Origin: CAIMUM01 sp034429715
Lineage (GTDB): Bacteria > Chloroflexota > Dehalococcoidia > GIF9 > UBA5629
Direction: 5' to 3'
DNA: 64,000 bases
Assembly: GCA_034429715.1 (NCBI GenBank)
Contig: DAOUFR010000061.1
Location: 25,896 to 89,895, forward strand
Shown: piece after piece, positions 26,691 to 35,601 of the stretch
Layout: each line of letters starts with the position of its first letter
How positions within the stretch are numbered: position 1 is the first letter of the stretch
The notes under the pieces: model-generated
The model's database searches: none
Told to the model about the DNA's origin: nothing
What the model saw: the letters and a program-made list of their open reading frames with translations, nothing else
Made by a program: the position numbers and the translations under genes

Positions 26691-26696
26691 ATTTTA
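26691..26696 (-). promoter_or_regulatory. -10 box (TAAAAT) for radical SAM gene
   Basis: TAAAAT on the minus strand, 10 bases before ATG 26680 with no Shine-Dalgarno between; predicted leader of only a few bases. Confidence 0.4.
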
Positions 26697-26756
26697 TCGC
26701 GTAAGTTATCTCGGTGGAAATTCCACTCTGCCAGGGCGCAACAGCGATCAAAGTGC

Positions 26757-26762
26757 TAAAAT
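26757..26762 (+). promoter_or_regulatory. -10 box (TAAAAT) for HAD gene
   Basis: TAAAAT ends 8 bases before ATG 26771, which has no Shine-Dalgarno. No -35 match. Consistent with a leaderless transcript. Confidence 0.4.
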
Positions 26763-26770
26763 CTGTTGTC

Positions 26771-27418
26771 ATGAGTAAAAAAGATAACGGCATCGCCGTG
26801 GTTTCTTTCGATGTGGAAGGCACCCTGGTAACCACTGATTTCAGCAGCGCGATCTGGTTCGAAATGATACCGGAGCGCTATTCCAGGAGACACGGGTTAA
26901 ATTTTGAAGAAGCGACCATGAAGGTCAGACAGGCCTATGACAGCATCGGTGATCAGCGCCTGGAATGGTATGATGTCCAGTACTGGTTCACCCGCTTCGA
27001 CCTGGGCGACGCGGATATCGCCATGGAGGAACTGCAGCCCAGGGTGCAGTACTACCCGGATACCAAGGATGTACTTAAACAACTTAATAAAAAATACGTG
27101 CTGAGCGTAGCGTCGGGATCGCCCAGGCCTTTCTTAAAGCATCTGCTGCGGGACATCGCGCACAATTTCCGCGCCGTCTATTCATCGACCTCCGATTATC
27201 AACAGGTCAAGACCGCCGATTTCTGGGCCGCCATGTGCCGTGATCTGGGTGTGGACCCCGGGCAGATTATTCATATTGGAGATCATGTGCAGTTCGATTT
27301 CATTGAGCCCGCCAGCATAGGTATAAAGGCGTTCCACCTCGACCGCAATCGGGAGGCCGGTATGGAGGCATCACTGCAAAGCCTGAACGAACTGGTCCCA
27401 ATTCTAAAAAACATATAG
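26771..27418 (+). CDS. HAD-superfamily hydrolase, DxE variant
   Basis: This 215-residue protein has motif I FDVEGTLVT near residue 13, motif II SVASGSPRPF, a lysine in QQVKTADFW and motif IV IHIGDHVQFDF. Motif I normally reads DxD; here the second acid is Glu, which makes the acid/base step uncertain. A helical cap of about 90 residues lies between motifs I and II. ATG 26771 is chosen because a -10 box precedes it and homology starts there. It is divergent from the radical SAM gene and probably monocistronic. Confidence 0.85.
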   Translation: MSKKDNGIAVVSFDVEGTLVTTDFSSAIWFEMIPERYSRRHGLNFEEATMKVRQAYDSIGDQRLEWYDVQYWFTRFDLGDADIAMEELQPRVQYYPDTKDVLKQLNKKYVLSVASGSPRPFLKHLLRDIAHNFRAVYSSTSDYQQVKTADFWAAMCRDLGVDPGQIIHIGDHVQFDFIEPASIGIKAFHLDRNREAGMEASLQSLNELVPILKNI

Positions 27419-27467
27419 AAATTGCAAAGATGGAGCGGGATGATGTCGATAGGTGTAATCCCGCCGG

Positions 27468-28403
27468 TTAAAGCGGCAGCCTCTCTACGCTTATAAGGGG
27501 CAGCAGCAGCTCCACGTCACGTTTATGACACAGCTCGGTGCCGGGTGTCAATGTGGCCGCTGTCCCGGCTGCGACAGCGAACCGTGAGGCCTCTTCCAGA
27601 CTGCCTCCACCGCTCAGCTTGAAGATCAGTCCCGCCACTGCGGAATCCCCGGCGCCCACGGTGCTCATAACTTCCACAGCCGGCGGCACTACCCTGTAAA
27701 TGGCATCCTTATCGCCGATAATCATGCCTTCCCTGCCGCACGAAATCGCTGCTATGCCGATGCCGTTGCCGATCAGGGTCCTTACAGCGCGTATGATATC
27801 CTCCTGACTGGCGAGATCAACGCCCATAGCGGTCTGCGCCTCCCGTACGTTGGGTTTGACCACATCAGGCCTGGCCTTGATACCCTCCTGCAGCCAGAGA
27901 TCGGCCGAGTCGAGTACAGTAGTGATGCCCCGCGCCTTCATCTCATGAATGAGGTCTCTGTAAATATAAAAAGGCACACCCGGCGGCACGCTGCCGGCCA
28001 TAACTATATATTTGGGCCTGGGCTTGAGTGATACGACCTTGGCGATTAGCTTCTTAAGCTCGCCGTCTGAGACTTTAGGGCCGGGCGCGGAGATCCTGGT
28101 CTGACAGTGTGTCTTGAGATCGGTGATGATAAAGTTGCTCCTGATCTCAGTCTTGATCGGCGTGAAATCATAAGGGACGCCCTGTTGCTTTAGAATTGCC
28201 CTGAGTGTCCTGCCGGCGAATCCGCCTACGAAGCCGTATGCAGTGGTCTTGCCACCCAACTCCTTTACCACCCTGGAAACATTGATGCCTTTCCCACCCG
28301 GCTCCCGTTTGTAGGTAAGCCAGCGATTGGTATCGTCCAGTATAAGATCCTCCACCGCGACATGCCTGTCCAGCGATGGATTAAGTGTTACAGTCGCAAT
28401 CAA
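27468..28403 (-). CDS. PfkB-family sugar kinase (1-phosphofructokinase / tagatose-6-P kinase-like)
   Basis: This 311-residue ribokinase-fold enzyme starts MIATVTLNPSLDRH, the FruK/LacC signature, has GGKGINVSRVVKELGG, and ends with the anion-hole and base motif STVGAGDSAVAGL. It phosphorylates fructose 1-phosphate, tagatose 6-phosphate or fructose 6-phosphate to the bisphosphate. TTG 28403 overlaps the pyruvate kinase stop. Together with the aldolase two genes upstream it could run a complete bisphosphate-to-triose segment. Confidence 0.9.
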   Translation of the reverse strand: MIATVTLNPSLDRHVAVEDLILDDTNRWLTYKREPGGKGINVSRVVKELGGKTTAYGFVGGFAGRTLRAILKQQGVPYDFTPIKTEIRSNFIITDLKTHCQTRISAPGPKVSDGELKKLIAKVVSLKPRPKYIVMAGSVPPGVPFYIYRDLIHEMKARGITTVLDSADLWLQEGIKARPDVVKPNVREAQTAMGVDLASQEDIIRAVRTLIGNGIGIAAISCGREGMIIGDKDAIYRVVPPAVEVMSTVGAGDSAVAGLIFKLSGGGSLEEASRFAVAAGTAATLTPGTELCHKRDVELLLPLISVERLPL

Positions 28404-29852
28404 TCAGATCTTCTCAACTTTGAGCATGTTGGTCGTGCCGGATTTACCCATGGGCACTCCGGCGGTCACCACCACCAGGTCTCCCTCGGAGCAGAGGCCG
28501 CATTTGCGCCCGGCATCGGCGGCCTCTGTAAACATATTCACCACCAGTTTAGGCTCACGAATTTTGAGGGCTGTCACGCCCCATGAAAGTGATAACTGTC
28601 TGCGTATGGAGTCAATAGCGGTAACAGCCAGTATCGGCGTGCGCGGACGGTACTTCGATACCCGCCTGGCGGTGCTGCCCGAAGCCGTATAGGCGATAAT
28701 GGCCCTGGCTCCCAACTGGTGTGCCGTGTGGCAGGCAGCATAGCTGATGGCATCATCCGTCAGCGGTTGTAGGTACTTGCCTCGATTGGCCATATTTTCA
28801 TCGTAGGGCAGCGCGTTTTCGGCTTCAAGGGCTATCAGGGACATCATTTTCACAGTCTCAACGGGATACTGCCCGATAGCCGTCTCCTCGGACAGCATAA
28901 TGGCATCCGTGCCGTCAAAGATAGCGTTGGCTACATCGGTGGCTTCGGCGCGCGTGGGCATGGGTGAATCAACCATCGACTCCAGCATCTGGGTTGCTAC
29001 AATGACGGGTTTACCCGCGTAGTTGCATTTTCGAATAAGCTCCTTTTGGACAATCGGCACGCGCTGTATGGGTATCTGCACGCCAAGATCGCCGCGCGCC
29101 ACCATGACGCCGTCGGCGGCTTCAAGTATCGAGTCGAAATTATTCAGCCCCTCGAGACGTTCGATTTTGGCGATTATCTTGACTGTCGATCCCCTCTCCA
29201 CCAGGAATTCCCGCACCTTTATCACATCTTCGGCGTTGCGCACGAAGGACAGCCCCACAAAGTCGATATCATGAGCAACGGCAAAATCCAGATGCTGCCA
29301 GTCCTCTTCGGTCACGGCGTCAATGTCCCAGGTGACTCCGGGCACGGTAACCCCCTTGTTATCGAACAGCCTACCGCCTGTGATTACTCTACACTTGACG
29401 GAGTCGGAGGTGATCGATTCAACTTCCAGGCTGATCAATCCATCATCCAGTAGAATGGTCTGACCGAGCTTTACATGGTGCGGTAAGTCGGGCAGGTCGA
29501 CCGAGACCTGCGATTCATCTCCGAGCACGTCCCGCGTGGTCAGAATAAAATCGGCTCCCTCTCTGAGCCTGATACCTCCCTTCCTGACCTTGCCGGTACG
29601 GTCCTTCGGGCCGGGCAGGTCAAGCAGCATGGCCGGAGACACCTTCAATTTGGTCGCTTCCCGTCGCAGCAGTCCCAGATACTCGGCATGCTCTTCAATG
29701 GTGCCATGCGAGGCATTAATGCGGGCAACGTTCATCCCGGCCTCCAGTAGTTGTCTGATCACAGAGGGCGCTATGCTGCTGGGGCCGATAGTGCAAACGA
29801 TTTTGGTTTTTCGCAGGGTCAGATCCTGCTGTGGCAATTTGGCCATCTCCAA
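28404..29852 (-). CDS. pyk: pyruvate kinase
   Basis: This 482-residue enzyme converts phosphoenolpyruvate and ADP to pyruvate and ATP. Visible are KIVCTIGPSS, ARINASHGT, the catalytic lysine in KIIAKIERLEG, the metal and PEP region MVARGDLGVQIP and VATQMLESM, and a C-terminal PK_C domain. No extra PEP-utilising domain is fused. TTG 29852 or ATG 29846 is the start; AGGT lies 6 bases before the ATG. It is the middle gene between the aldolase and PfkB kinase. Confidence 0.95.
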   Translation of the reverse strand: MEMAKLPQQDLTLRKTKIVCTIGPSSIAPSVIRQLLEAGMNVARINASHGTIEEHAEYLGLLRREATKLKVSPAMLLDLPGPKDRTGKVRKGGIRLREGADFILTTRDVLGDESQVSVDLPDLPHHVKLGQTILLDDGLISLEVESITSDSVKCRVITGGRLFDNKGVTVPGVTWDIDAVTEEDWQHLDFAVAHDIDFVGLSFVRNAEDVIKVREFLVERGSTVKIIAKIERLEGLNNFDSILEAADGVMVARGDLGVQIPIQRVPIVQKELIRKCNYAGKPVIVATQMLESMVDSPMPTRAEATDVANAIFDGTDAIMLSEETAIGQYPVETVKMMSLIALEAENALPYDENMANRGKYLQPLTDDAISYAACHTAHQLGARAIIAYTASGSTARRVSKYRPRTPILAVTAIDSIRRQLSLSWGVTALKIREPKLVVNMFTEAADAGRKCGLCSEGDLVVVTAGVPMGKSGTTNMLKVEKI

Positions 29853-29854
29853 AC

Positions 29855-30865
29855 CTAATACCTGCGGTACCAGCCCGCGTCCGTATCTGCCAGTTTTTCC
29901 GCGCTCAGACCAAACTTACCGTACCAGGGTCGGGCATAGCGCCCGGCTATCTCAACCAGCTCCTGCATCCTTTTGGCAGCAGTCCCCGATAAGAAGTTGA
30001 TCCTGTTATCTCTTGATTCCATCTCAGTTGCTTCCTGCCATATAGCACGTCCGCCTAAAAACCCGGAGGCGCCGGCCTGGCAGGCAATGGTCACCTGCTG
30101 TTTAAAGGTATCATAGTCCACGCCTGCGCTGAGAATAACCCAGGGAACGGACGATGCCCCGTCAAGCTGCCGGCAATACCCGGCCAGCTTGCCCGTGTCT
30201 TGCTCATATTTCAAATCCGCCGGGAACTCGGCCTTCAGCACATCGATCGGCAGGGCGGTGATCTGCCGTGCCGTCTCGATCACCATCTGCGGCAGATTGC
30301 GGGCAAATTCGGCGGAATCCATGGTCTCACCCTCGACCCGGTAGGTCTTGGGCTCGACCAGCAGCGGAATGTCGTATTTGATACAGTCTGCTGCGACCCT
30401 CTCAATGATTTTGAGCTGTTTCTTTGCCAGTTTGGTAATATCAGGCCTGTAGTAGACCAGTATCTTTACCGCCGATGCGCCCATGCGCTTGATCTTCTCC
30501 ACGCCCCAGTCCTTGAGCAACGCGGTAAGTCGTCCGGTGGGGTCCTTCTGGTATCCGGTGGCCTCGATGCTGACCAGCAGACCGGTCTGCCCCCGCAAGG
30601 CGCCGCCGGCTATACACTGAGCAGCCCCGTATTCCGGATCGAGCAATATTCCGCTGGAGTGCGGCCCCAGCGCCGAGCACAGGTCCAGCTTCATTTGAAC
30701 GATCTCAGCATAATCCGGGGCTTCATGGTGCGAGCCCTCCATCATCGAGACAAGCCCGGAGCGATGGTCCATGGCACACATGACCAGCAGCCCCGACGGC
30801 GTCGCTATCTGTTGCAGCCCCCGGATTTTCCCCATCGATATCTGTTTGTTCTTTCCGCTCATCAT
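29855..30865 (-). CDS. class I tagatose-1,6-bisphosphate aldolase-like enzyme (LacD family)
   Basis: This 336-residue protein belongs to the LacD/class I aldolase family that cleaves tagatose or fructose bisphosphate. It starts with MCAMDHR, has KILVYYRPD with a phosphate-site lysine and DVLKAEFP with the Schiff-base lysine near residue 205, then SAGVDYDTFK. ATG 30865 lies 7 bases after a TATATT box and has no Shine-Dalgarno, so the transcript is probably leaderless. It heads an operon with pyk and the PfkB kinase. Confidence 0.9.
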   Translation of the reverse strand: MMSGKNKQISMGKIRGLQQIATPSGLLVMCAMDHRSGLVSMMEGSHHEAPDYAEIVQMKLDLCSALGPHSSGILLDPEYGAAQCIAGGALRGQTGLLVSIEATGYQKDPTGRLTALLKDWGVEKIKRMGASAVKILVYYRPDITKLAKKQLKIIERVAADCIKYDIPLLVEPKTYRVEGETMDSAEFARNLPQMVIETARQITALPIDVLKAEFPADLKYEQDTGKLAGYCRQLDGASSVPWVILSAGVDYDTFKQQVTIACQAGASGFLGGRAIWQEATEMESRDNRINFLSGTAAKRMQELVEIAGRYARPWYGKFGLSAEKLADTDAGWYRRY

Positions 30866-30872
30866 GTTAATC

Positions 30873-30901
30873 AATATAGCCGTTTATAATTCCGATTACA
30901 A
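30873..30901 (-). promoter_or_regulatory. promoter of aldolase-pyk-kinase operon
   Basis: On the minus strand: TTGTAA (30896-30901), 17-base spacer, TATATT (30873-30878), then 7 bases to ATG 30865. Transcription should start at or next to the start codon. Confidence 0.65.
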
Positions 30902-30944
30902 GTCAGCTCTACCATATAGCCTGTAATAAAAATCGCAGAAGATT

Positions 30945-30950
30945 TATAAT
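30945..30950 (+). promoter_or_regulatory. -10 TATAAT for corA
   Basis: Perfect TATAAT; 6 bases later lies TTG 30957. Either the transcript begins on this TTG, or translation begins at ATG 31002. It is back to back with the aldolase promoter. Confidence 0.5.
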
Positions 30951-31001
30951 AACAAGTTGTCGCCTGCAAAACGGGCAACAGTAAAATCGTGCGGCAAAGC
31001 A

Positions 31002-31955
31002 ATGCAGACTACAGCTTCGACAGATTCATACAATATCAATTCGGTCTGCTGTAACGGTAAGCTGACCTGGTATTACATTGAACAGGCCTCGGAACGCGAG
31101 GTCCAGTACCTGTCCGACAATTTCCATTTCCACACTCTGGCGCTGGACGACGTGCTCAGCCGGGTGCAGCGCCCTAAAATTGATGACTATGAATCCTATC
31201 TGTTTGTCGTCCTGCACTTCCCCGTTTTCGATAAGACCAACCGCGTAACCACACCCAGCGAACTTGATATCTTCATAGGTGAGAACTTCGTGGTCACCAG
31301 TCACAAAGGTGATCTCAAGCCGCTCTCCAAGCTGTTTAACGAGTGCCTGATCGATGAAGACATACGACAAAAATACATGGGACGGAGCGCAAGCTTCCTT
31401 TTCTACCAGTTGCTTGACCGCCTGGTTAACTACTGCTTCCCTATCCTGGACAGGATCGAGGATAACATAGATAAGATCGAGGACCTTATATTCTCCCGCG
31501 CCGTTCCCGAGACGGTGAGAGAGATCTCCATGATACGCCGTGACCTGATCTCATTTCGCCGCATTGTTCACCCTCAGATATCAGTGGTGGAAGAGCTGGA
31601 AAAGGAGAAATACCCGTTCTTTAAAGAAGACCAGGATGTGTATTTCGGCGACATAGCCGACCATATCCGTAAGATCTGGGACGGACTGGAAGACTGCAAG
31701 GAGGTTGTGGACGGGCTGGCGGATACCAGCAACTGGCTCACCTCGCATCGCATCCAGGAGGTGATGCGGGTGCTGACCATCGTCATGGCGATGATGGCGC
31801 CGGCCACCCTGATTGCCAGCATCTACGGGATGAATGTTCACCTGCCGGGCGGAAACGGCGGCGGCGATCCGCTGACTTTCATCCTTGTCATAGTTTTCAT
31901 GCTGGTTACCGCCGGTGGGATGCTATGGTACTTCCATCGCAAGAACTGGATTTAG
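31002..31955 (+). CDS. corA: CorA-family magnesium/divalent cation channel
   Basis: This 317-residue protein has a large cytoplasmic N-domain, a long stalk helix, and two C-terminal membrane segments. The pore signature YGMNVHLPGG stands between them, as in all CorA. ATG 31002 is used; a TTG at 30957 directly after a -10 box could add 15 residues. It is followed by the queuosine-precursor transporter, 10 bases after the stop. Confidence 0.92.
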   Translation: MQTTASTDSYNINSVCCNGKLTWYYIEQASEREVQYLSDNFHFHTLALDDVLSRVQRPKIDDYESYLFVVLHFPVFDKTNRVTTPSELDIFIGENFVVTSHKGDLKPLSKLFNECLIDEDIRQKYMGRSASFLFYQLLDRLVNYCFPILDRIEDNIDKIEDLIFSRAVPETVREISMIRRDLISFRRIVHPQISVVEELEKEKYPFFKEDQDVYFGDIADHIRKIWDGLEDCKEVVDGLADTSNWLTSHRIQEVMRVLTIVMAMMAPATLIASIYGMNVHLPGGNGGGDPLTFILVIVFMLVTAGGMLWYFHRKNWI

Positions 31956-31965
31956 GTGCAGGCGC

Positions 31966-32652
31966 ATGGCAGTAACCAAAGGATTATTTTACTCGTACAG
32001 GTTCGTTTTCATCACAGCGCTCTTCATCACATGTCTTCTGGCTTCCAATATTCTGATCGTTAAGCAGATCGAGCTTTTCGGCCTCACCCTCCCGGCTGCC
32101 ATTGTAATCTTCCCTCTCAGCTACATCTTCGGGGATGTGTTGACCGAGGTATACGGCTACAGCCAGGCCAGGCGCGTTATCTGGCTGGGCTTTTTCTGTA
32201 ACCTGCTGATGGTCATCGCAATCTGGCTGGTGGGCATCCTGCCTGCCTCATCGGTATTCGATGCGCAGGCCGCCTATGAACGGATACTGGGCAATACCCC
32301 CCGTTTCCTGATTGCCTCTTTTATCGCTTACCTGGCCGGGGAGTTTGTGAATTCCTACGTTATGGCCCGCATGAAGATTTTAACCAGGGGGAGATGGCTG
32401 TGGACGCGCACCATTGCATCAACCGTAGCCGGGGAGGCCGTGGATACGGCCATTGTGCTCCTCGTCGGCTTCTGGGGAGTGCTGCCGCCCGCGTTCATTT
32501 TCTCTATGATACTCTGGCACTGGCTGTTTAAAATCTGCTATGAAGTCCTGGCCACGCCGTTAACCTATACACTGGTCGGGTATCTTAAGAAAGCCGAGAA
32601 CCTCGATACTTACGACTATGGTACCGATTTCAATCCCTTGCGGGCGGATTGA
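31966..32652 (+). CDS. queuosine precursor transporter (YhhQ/VUT family)
   Basis: This 228-residue membrane protein has about six segments and the family motif SYIFGDVLTEVYGYSQARR. YhhQ imports queuine or preQ0/preQ1 for tRNA queuosine. ATG 31966 is chosen because the homology starts there; AGGTG is 10-14 bases upstream. The organism therefore may salvage, not synthesise, the precursor, but no queuosine biosynthesis gene is in the window to compare. Confidence 0.9.
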   Translation: MAVTKGLFYSYRFVFITALFITCLLASNILIVKQIELFGLTLPAAIVIFPLSYIFGDVLTEVYGYSQARRVIWLGFFCNLLMVIAIWLVGILPASSVFDAQAAYERILGNTPRFLIASFIAYLAGEFVNSYVMARMKILTRGRWLWTRTIASTVAGEAVDTAIVLLVGFWGVLPPAFIFSMILWHWLFKICYEVLATPLTYTLVGYLKKAENLDTYDYGTDFNPLRAD

Positions 32653-32677
32653 TTAGGCCCTAAAATTTAATTGGAAC

Positions 32678-33181
32678 GTGGAACAGCGGTTTATCGTGGA
32701 TGCCAATGCGGGCAAGCTCGCCAGATGGCTGCGTATGATGGGCTACGACACAATCTTCTTCAACGGGCCTGACGATGGGAGCATGGTTAAACTGGCGCTG
32801 GCGCAGGGCAGGACCGTTATCACCCGCGACACCGAGTTCATGAAAAGGCGGGCTGTCGCCGGCGGCCGCGTAAGGGCTTTGCTGGTATCGGGAGATAACC
32901 CTTTAGCACAGATGCGTACAGCCATTTCAGCGCTGAACATCGACCGGGACTACAGGCCTTTTACACGCTGCCTGGAATGCAACGCCGAGCTTACCAGCAG
33001 AGATAAAAGCGAGGTGACAGGATCGGTGCCGGCGAGGGTTTACGACCTGCAGGAGCAGTATATGCAATGCCCTTCCTGCGGACGCATCTACTGGCGAGGG
33101 ACGCACTGGGCCGCTATGAACAGGAAGATGGCTGAGTTCGGCGCGGAGGAACGGCCGCCGGCGCAAGGAGTAATCAGATGA
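32678..33181 (+). CDS. Mut7-C RNase-like (PIN-fold) domain protein
   Basis: This 167-residue protein has the Mut7-C pattern FIVDANAGKLARWLRMMGYDT, ITRDTEF with conserved acids, and a zinc ribbon with cysteines in CLEC and CPSC. Such domains are PIN-like nucleases, proposed to act on RNA. It starts at GTG 32678 and overlaps the nnr start by 4 bases, so it is translationally coupled to the NAD(P)HX-repair gene; the reason is unknown. Confidence 0.88.
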   Translation: MEQRFIVDANAGKLARWLRMMGYDTIFFNGPDDGSMVKLALAQGRTVITRDTEFMKRRAVAGGRVRALLVSGDNPLAQMRTAISALNIDRDYRPFTRCLECNAELTSRDKSEVTGSVPARVYDLQEQYMQCPSCGRIYWRGTHWAAMNRKMAEFGAEERPPAQGVIR

Positions 33182-34740
33182 AGATCGTAACTTCTGATCA
33201 GATGAAGACTATCGACCGCAGGGCGGCCGAGGCCGGTATCGCTACATCGTTCCTCATGGAGAACGCCGGTCGGGCTGTGGCCGAGGAGACACGCGGTTTC
33301 GTGGATTATATAGCGGGGAGGATCGTCCTCGTGCTGGCCGGGCCGGGCAACAACGGAGGCGACGCCCTGGTCGCGGCAAGGCACCTTCACGAGTGGGGCG
33401 CTGATGTAAGCATCTATTTATTGAGCGAAAGATCGCCCGAAGATAAAAACCTGGGCCTGGCCAAGCAACACGGCATACCTCTGGCTTTTATGCATAAGGA
33501 TATCAGGTACGCAAAGCTGAAAAACGTCCTGTCCAGGGCGGAGGTGGTGGTCGACGGCATACTGGGCACGGGACGCGCCCGGCCGCTCGAAGGCAGGTTC
33601 AAAGAAACTCTTGACATGATCAACCTTGAAAAGCAGCGGCGGCCACAGCTTATAACAGTTGCCATCGATATACCAACGGGTATGAATGCAGATAGCGGCA
33701 CCGTGGATCGGAGCTGTCTGAAATCAGACCTTACAGTAACGCTGGGACTGCCCAAGCCCGGTTTGTATAGCTTCCCGGGCGCAGGCATGACCGGTAAGGT
33801 GGTAGTCGCCGACATCGGCATACCCGAGAGGTTGAGCCGGAATATCAAAACGGAGCTGATCACCACAGAATGGGCCCGGCCTGCCCTACCGGCGCGACCG
33901 GCCAGCGCCAACAAGGGCACTTTCGGCAGGGTGCTGGCCGTGGTGGGATCGGAGAACTACATTGGAGCCGCCTACCTGGCCTGCATGGGCGCCGCCCGCG
34001 TCGGTGCGGGCGTGGTCACACTGTCAACCGCCAGAAGCCTGCAGCCGATACTGGCTTCCAAGCTCACCGAGGTCACCTACGCGCCACTGCCGGAAACTAC
34101 AAATGGAACACTCTCGCCAAAAGCTTCGTCGGCTATTTTAAGCATACTGCCGTATTACAGGGTGCTGCTGATGGGCTGCGGCCTGGGACAACATCCGCAT
34201 ACCAGGAATTTCGTACGAAATGTACTGGCAGGCCTGCCGGAAAATCCGCCCGTGCTGATACTTGACGCCGATGCGCTCAATATCGTTGCGGGCATAGATG
34301 GATGGTGGAAGCAGCTTCCCGCCGGCGCGATCGTCACACCCCATGCCGGCGAAATGTCCAGGCTGATGGGACTGTCCATAGAGAAGCTGCAGGGGAACAG
34401 GCTGGAGATGTGCCGCAAAGCCGCAGCGCACTGGGGCAAGATCGTCGTGCTCAAAGGGGCCTACACCATCATCGCGGATCCCGCGGGCAGCGTACGCATA
34501 AGCGACTATGCCAGCGCAGGACTGGCCACGGCAGGCACAGGCGACGTACTGGCCGGCGCCATCGCCGGACTGGCCGGCCAGGGCATGCCGCCATTCGATG
34601 CGGCCGTTCTGGGAGTTTACCTGCACGCAGCGGCAGGTGAGATGGTGAGAGCTGAACTGGGTGACGCGGGCATGCTGGCTACAGATCTGCTGCCGGCCCT
34701 GCCGAAGGCAATCAGGGAACTGAAAGAAAAGCGTGATTAA
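33178..34740 (+). CDS. nnr: bifunctional NAD(P)H-hydrate epimerase/dehydratase
   Basis: This 520-residue fusion repairs hydrated NAD(P)H. The N-terminal epimerase (NnrE, about 1-210) has LAGPGNNGGDALVAARHL and VDGILGTG; the C-terminal ADP-dependent dehydratase (NnrD, about 225-515) has VTPHAGEMSRLMG and AGTGDVLAGAIAGLAGQG. The two-domain arrangement and length are usual for bacteria. It starts with an ATGA overlap with the Mut7-C gene. Confidence 0.95.
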   Translation: MKIVTSDQMKTIDRRAAEAGIATSFLMENAGRAVAEETRGFVDYIAGRIVLVLAGPGNNGGDALVAARHLHEWGADVSIYLLSERSPEDKNLGLAKQHGIPLAFMHKDIRYAKLKNVLSRAEVVVDGILGTGRARPLEGRFKETLDMINLEKQRRPQLITVAIDIPTGMNADSGTVDRSCLKSDLTVTLGLPKPGLYSFPGAGMTGKVVVADIGIPERLSRNIKTELITTEWARPALPARPASANKGTFGRVLAVVGSENYIGAAYLACMGAARVGAGVVTLSTARSLQPILASKLTEVTYAPLPETTNGTLSPKASSAILSILPYYRVLLMGCGLGQHPHTRNFVRNVLAGLPENPPVLILDADALNIVAGIDGWWKQLPAGAIVTPHAGEMSRLMGLSIEKLQGNRLEMCRKAAAHWGKIVVLKGAYTIIADPAGSVRISDYASAGLATAGTGDVLAGAIAGLAGQGMPPFDAAVLGVYLHAAAGEMVRAELGDAGMLATDLLPALPKAIRELKEKRD

Positions 34741-34743
34741 GCG

Positions 34744-34755
34744 CTCGCAATGACA
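34744..34755. repeat. remnant of CGTCATTGCGAG-type repeat
   Basis: CTCGCAATGACA directly after the nnr stop matches 11 of 12 bases of the repeat arm found four times at 54970-55110. Confidence 0.5.
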
Positions 34756-34768
34756 GGCTCATTTATGT

Positions 34769-34774
34769 CATAAT
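34769..34774 (+). promoter_or_regulatory. extended -10 (TGTCATAAT) before coaX
   Basis: CATAAT preceded by TG at the extended -10 position, ending 8 bases before ATG 34783. No Shine-Dalgarno, so coaX may be leaderless. Confidence 0.45.
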
Positions 34775-34782
34775 GAGTTACT

Positions 34783-35550
34783 ATGCTGCTGGCGATCGAT
34801 ATAGGCAATACCAATGTTACGTTCGGCGTCTTTGACGGAGATAAGATCAAGACGACCTGGCGTGTCTCCACCGCCATCCACCGCACATCGGACGAATACG
34901 CTCATCTGATGCTGTCCCTGATGGAACGGCGGGGAGTGACAGGGTCGCAGATCAAGGATGTGGTCATATGCAGTGTGGTCCCTCCCATGCTGATCGTCTT
35001 CGAGCAGGTGTGCAAGAGCTTCCTCAAGAAGGCTCCCCTCATAGTGGAGGCCGGCGTCAAGACGGGTGTCCGCATCGATATGGACAATCCACGCGAGGTA
35101 GGGCCCGACCGCATCGTCAATGCGGTCGCAGCCCATAATCTGTATGGAGGGCCTGTCATCGTAATCGACATGGGCACCGCCACCACGTTCGACGTCGTCT
35201 CCAAGGACGGCCGCTACATCGGCGGCGCCATCGCGCCCGGCATAGCCATCGCCACCGAGGCCTTGTTCACCCGCACGGCGGTACTGCCCAGGATCGAGCT
35301 GGCCATCCCCAAGAAGGCCATCGGCCGCAACTCAGTGGCCGCCATGCAATCGGGCATAGTGTTCGGATATATAGGCCTGATCGAAGGACTGGTGCAGCGC
35401 ATACAGGCCGAACTGGAGGTGAAAGCCAGGGTGGTTGCCACCGGCGGCTTCGCCACCATGGCGCCGCAGGCCTCAAGCGTCATAGATGCCGTTAATCCGG
35501 ACCTTACCCTCATCGGCCTCCGCCTGATTTATAATATGAACCGGGATTAA
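34783..35550 (+). CDS. coaX: type III pantothenate kinase
   Basis: This 255-residue ASKHA-fold kinase phosphorylates pantothenate, the first step of CoA synthesis. It has the phosphate loop DIGNTNVTFGVF, the conserved GPDRIVNAVAAH and DMGTATTFD. Length is normal. It is followed by coaBC after 51 bases that contain a dispersed repeat, so steps 1-3 of CoA synthesis lie together. Confidence 0.95.
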   Translation: MLLAIDIGNTNVTFGVFDGDKIKTTWRVSTAIHRTSDEYAHLMLSLMERRGVTGSQIKDVVICSVVPPMLIVFEQVCKSFLKKAPLIVEAGVKTGVRIDMDNPREVGPDRIVNAVAAHNLYGGPVIVIDMGTATTFDVVSKDGRYIGGAIAPGIAIATEALFTRTAVLPRIELAIPKKAIGRNSVAAMQSGIVFGYIGLIEGLVQRIQAELEVKARVVATGGFATMAPQASSVIDAVNPDLTLIGLRLIYNMNRD

Positions 35551-35564
35551 TCATAAGTATAAAA

Positions 35565-35593
35565 GTGGGGGCGTACCCTCAGGTGCGCCCGGG
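35565..35593. repeat. dispersed GGGGCGTACC hairpin repeat, copy 1
   Basis: GGGGGCGTACCCTCAGGTGCGCCC lies between coaX and coaBC. The GGGCG/TGCGCCC arms can pair. Related copies are at 44403 and 49503. Confidence 0.6.
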
Positions 35594-35601
35594 AAAGAAA
35601 C

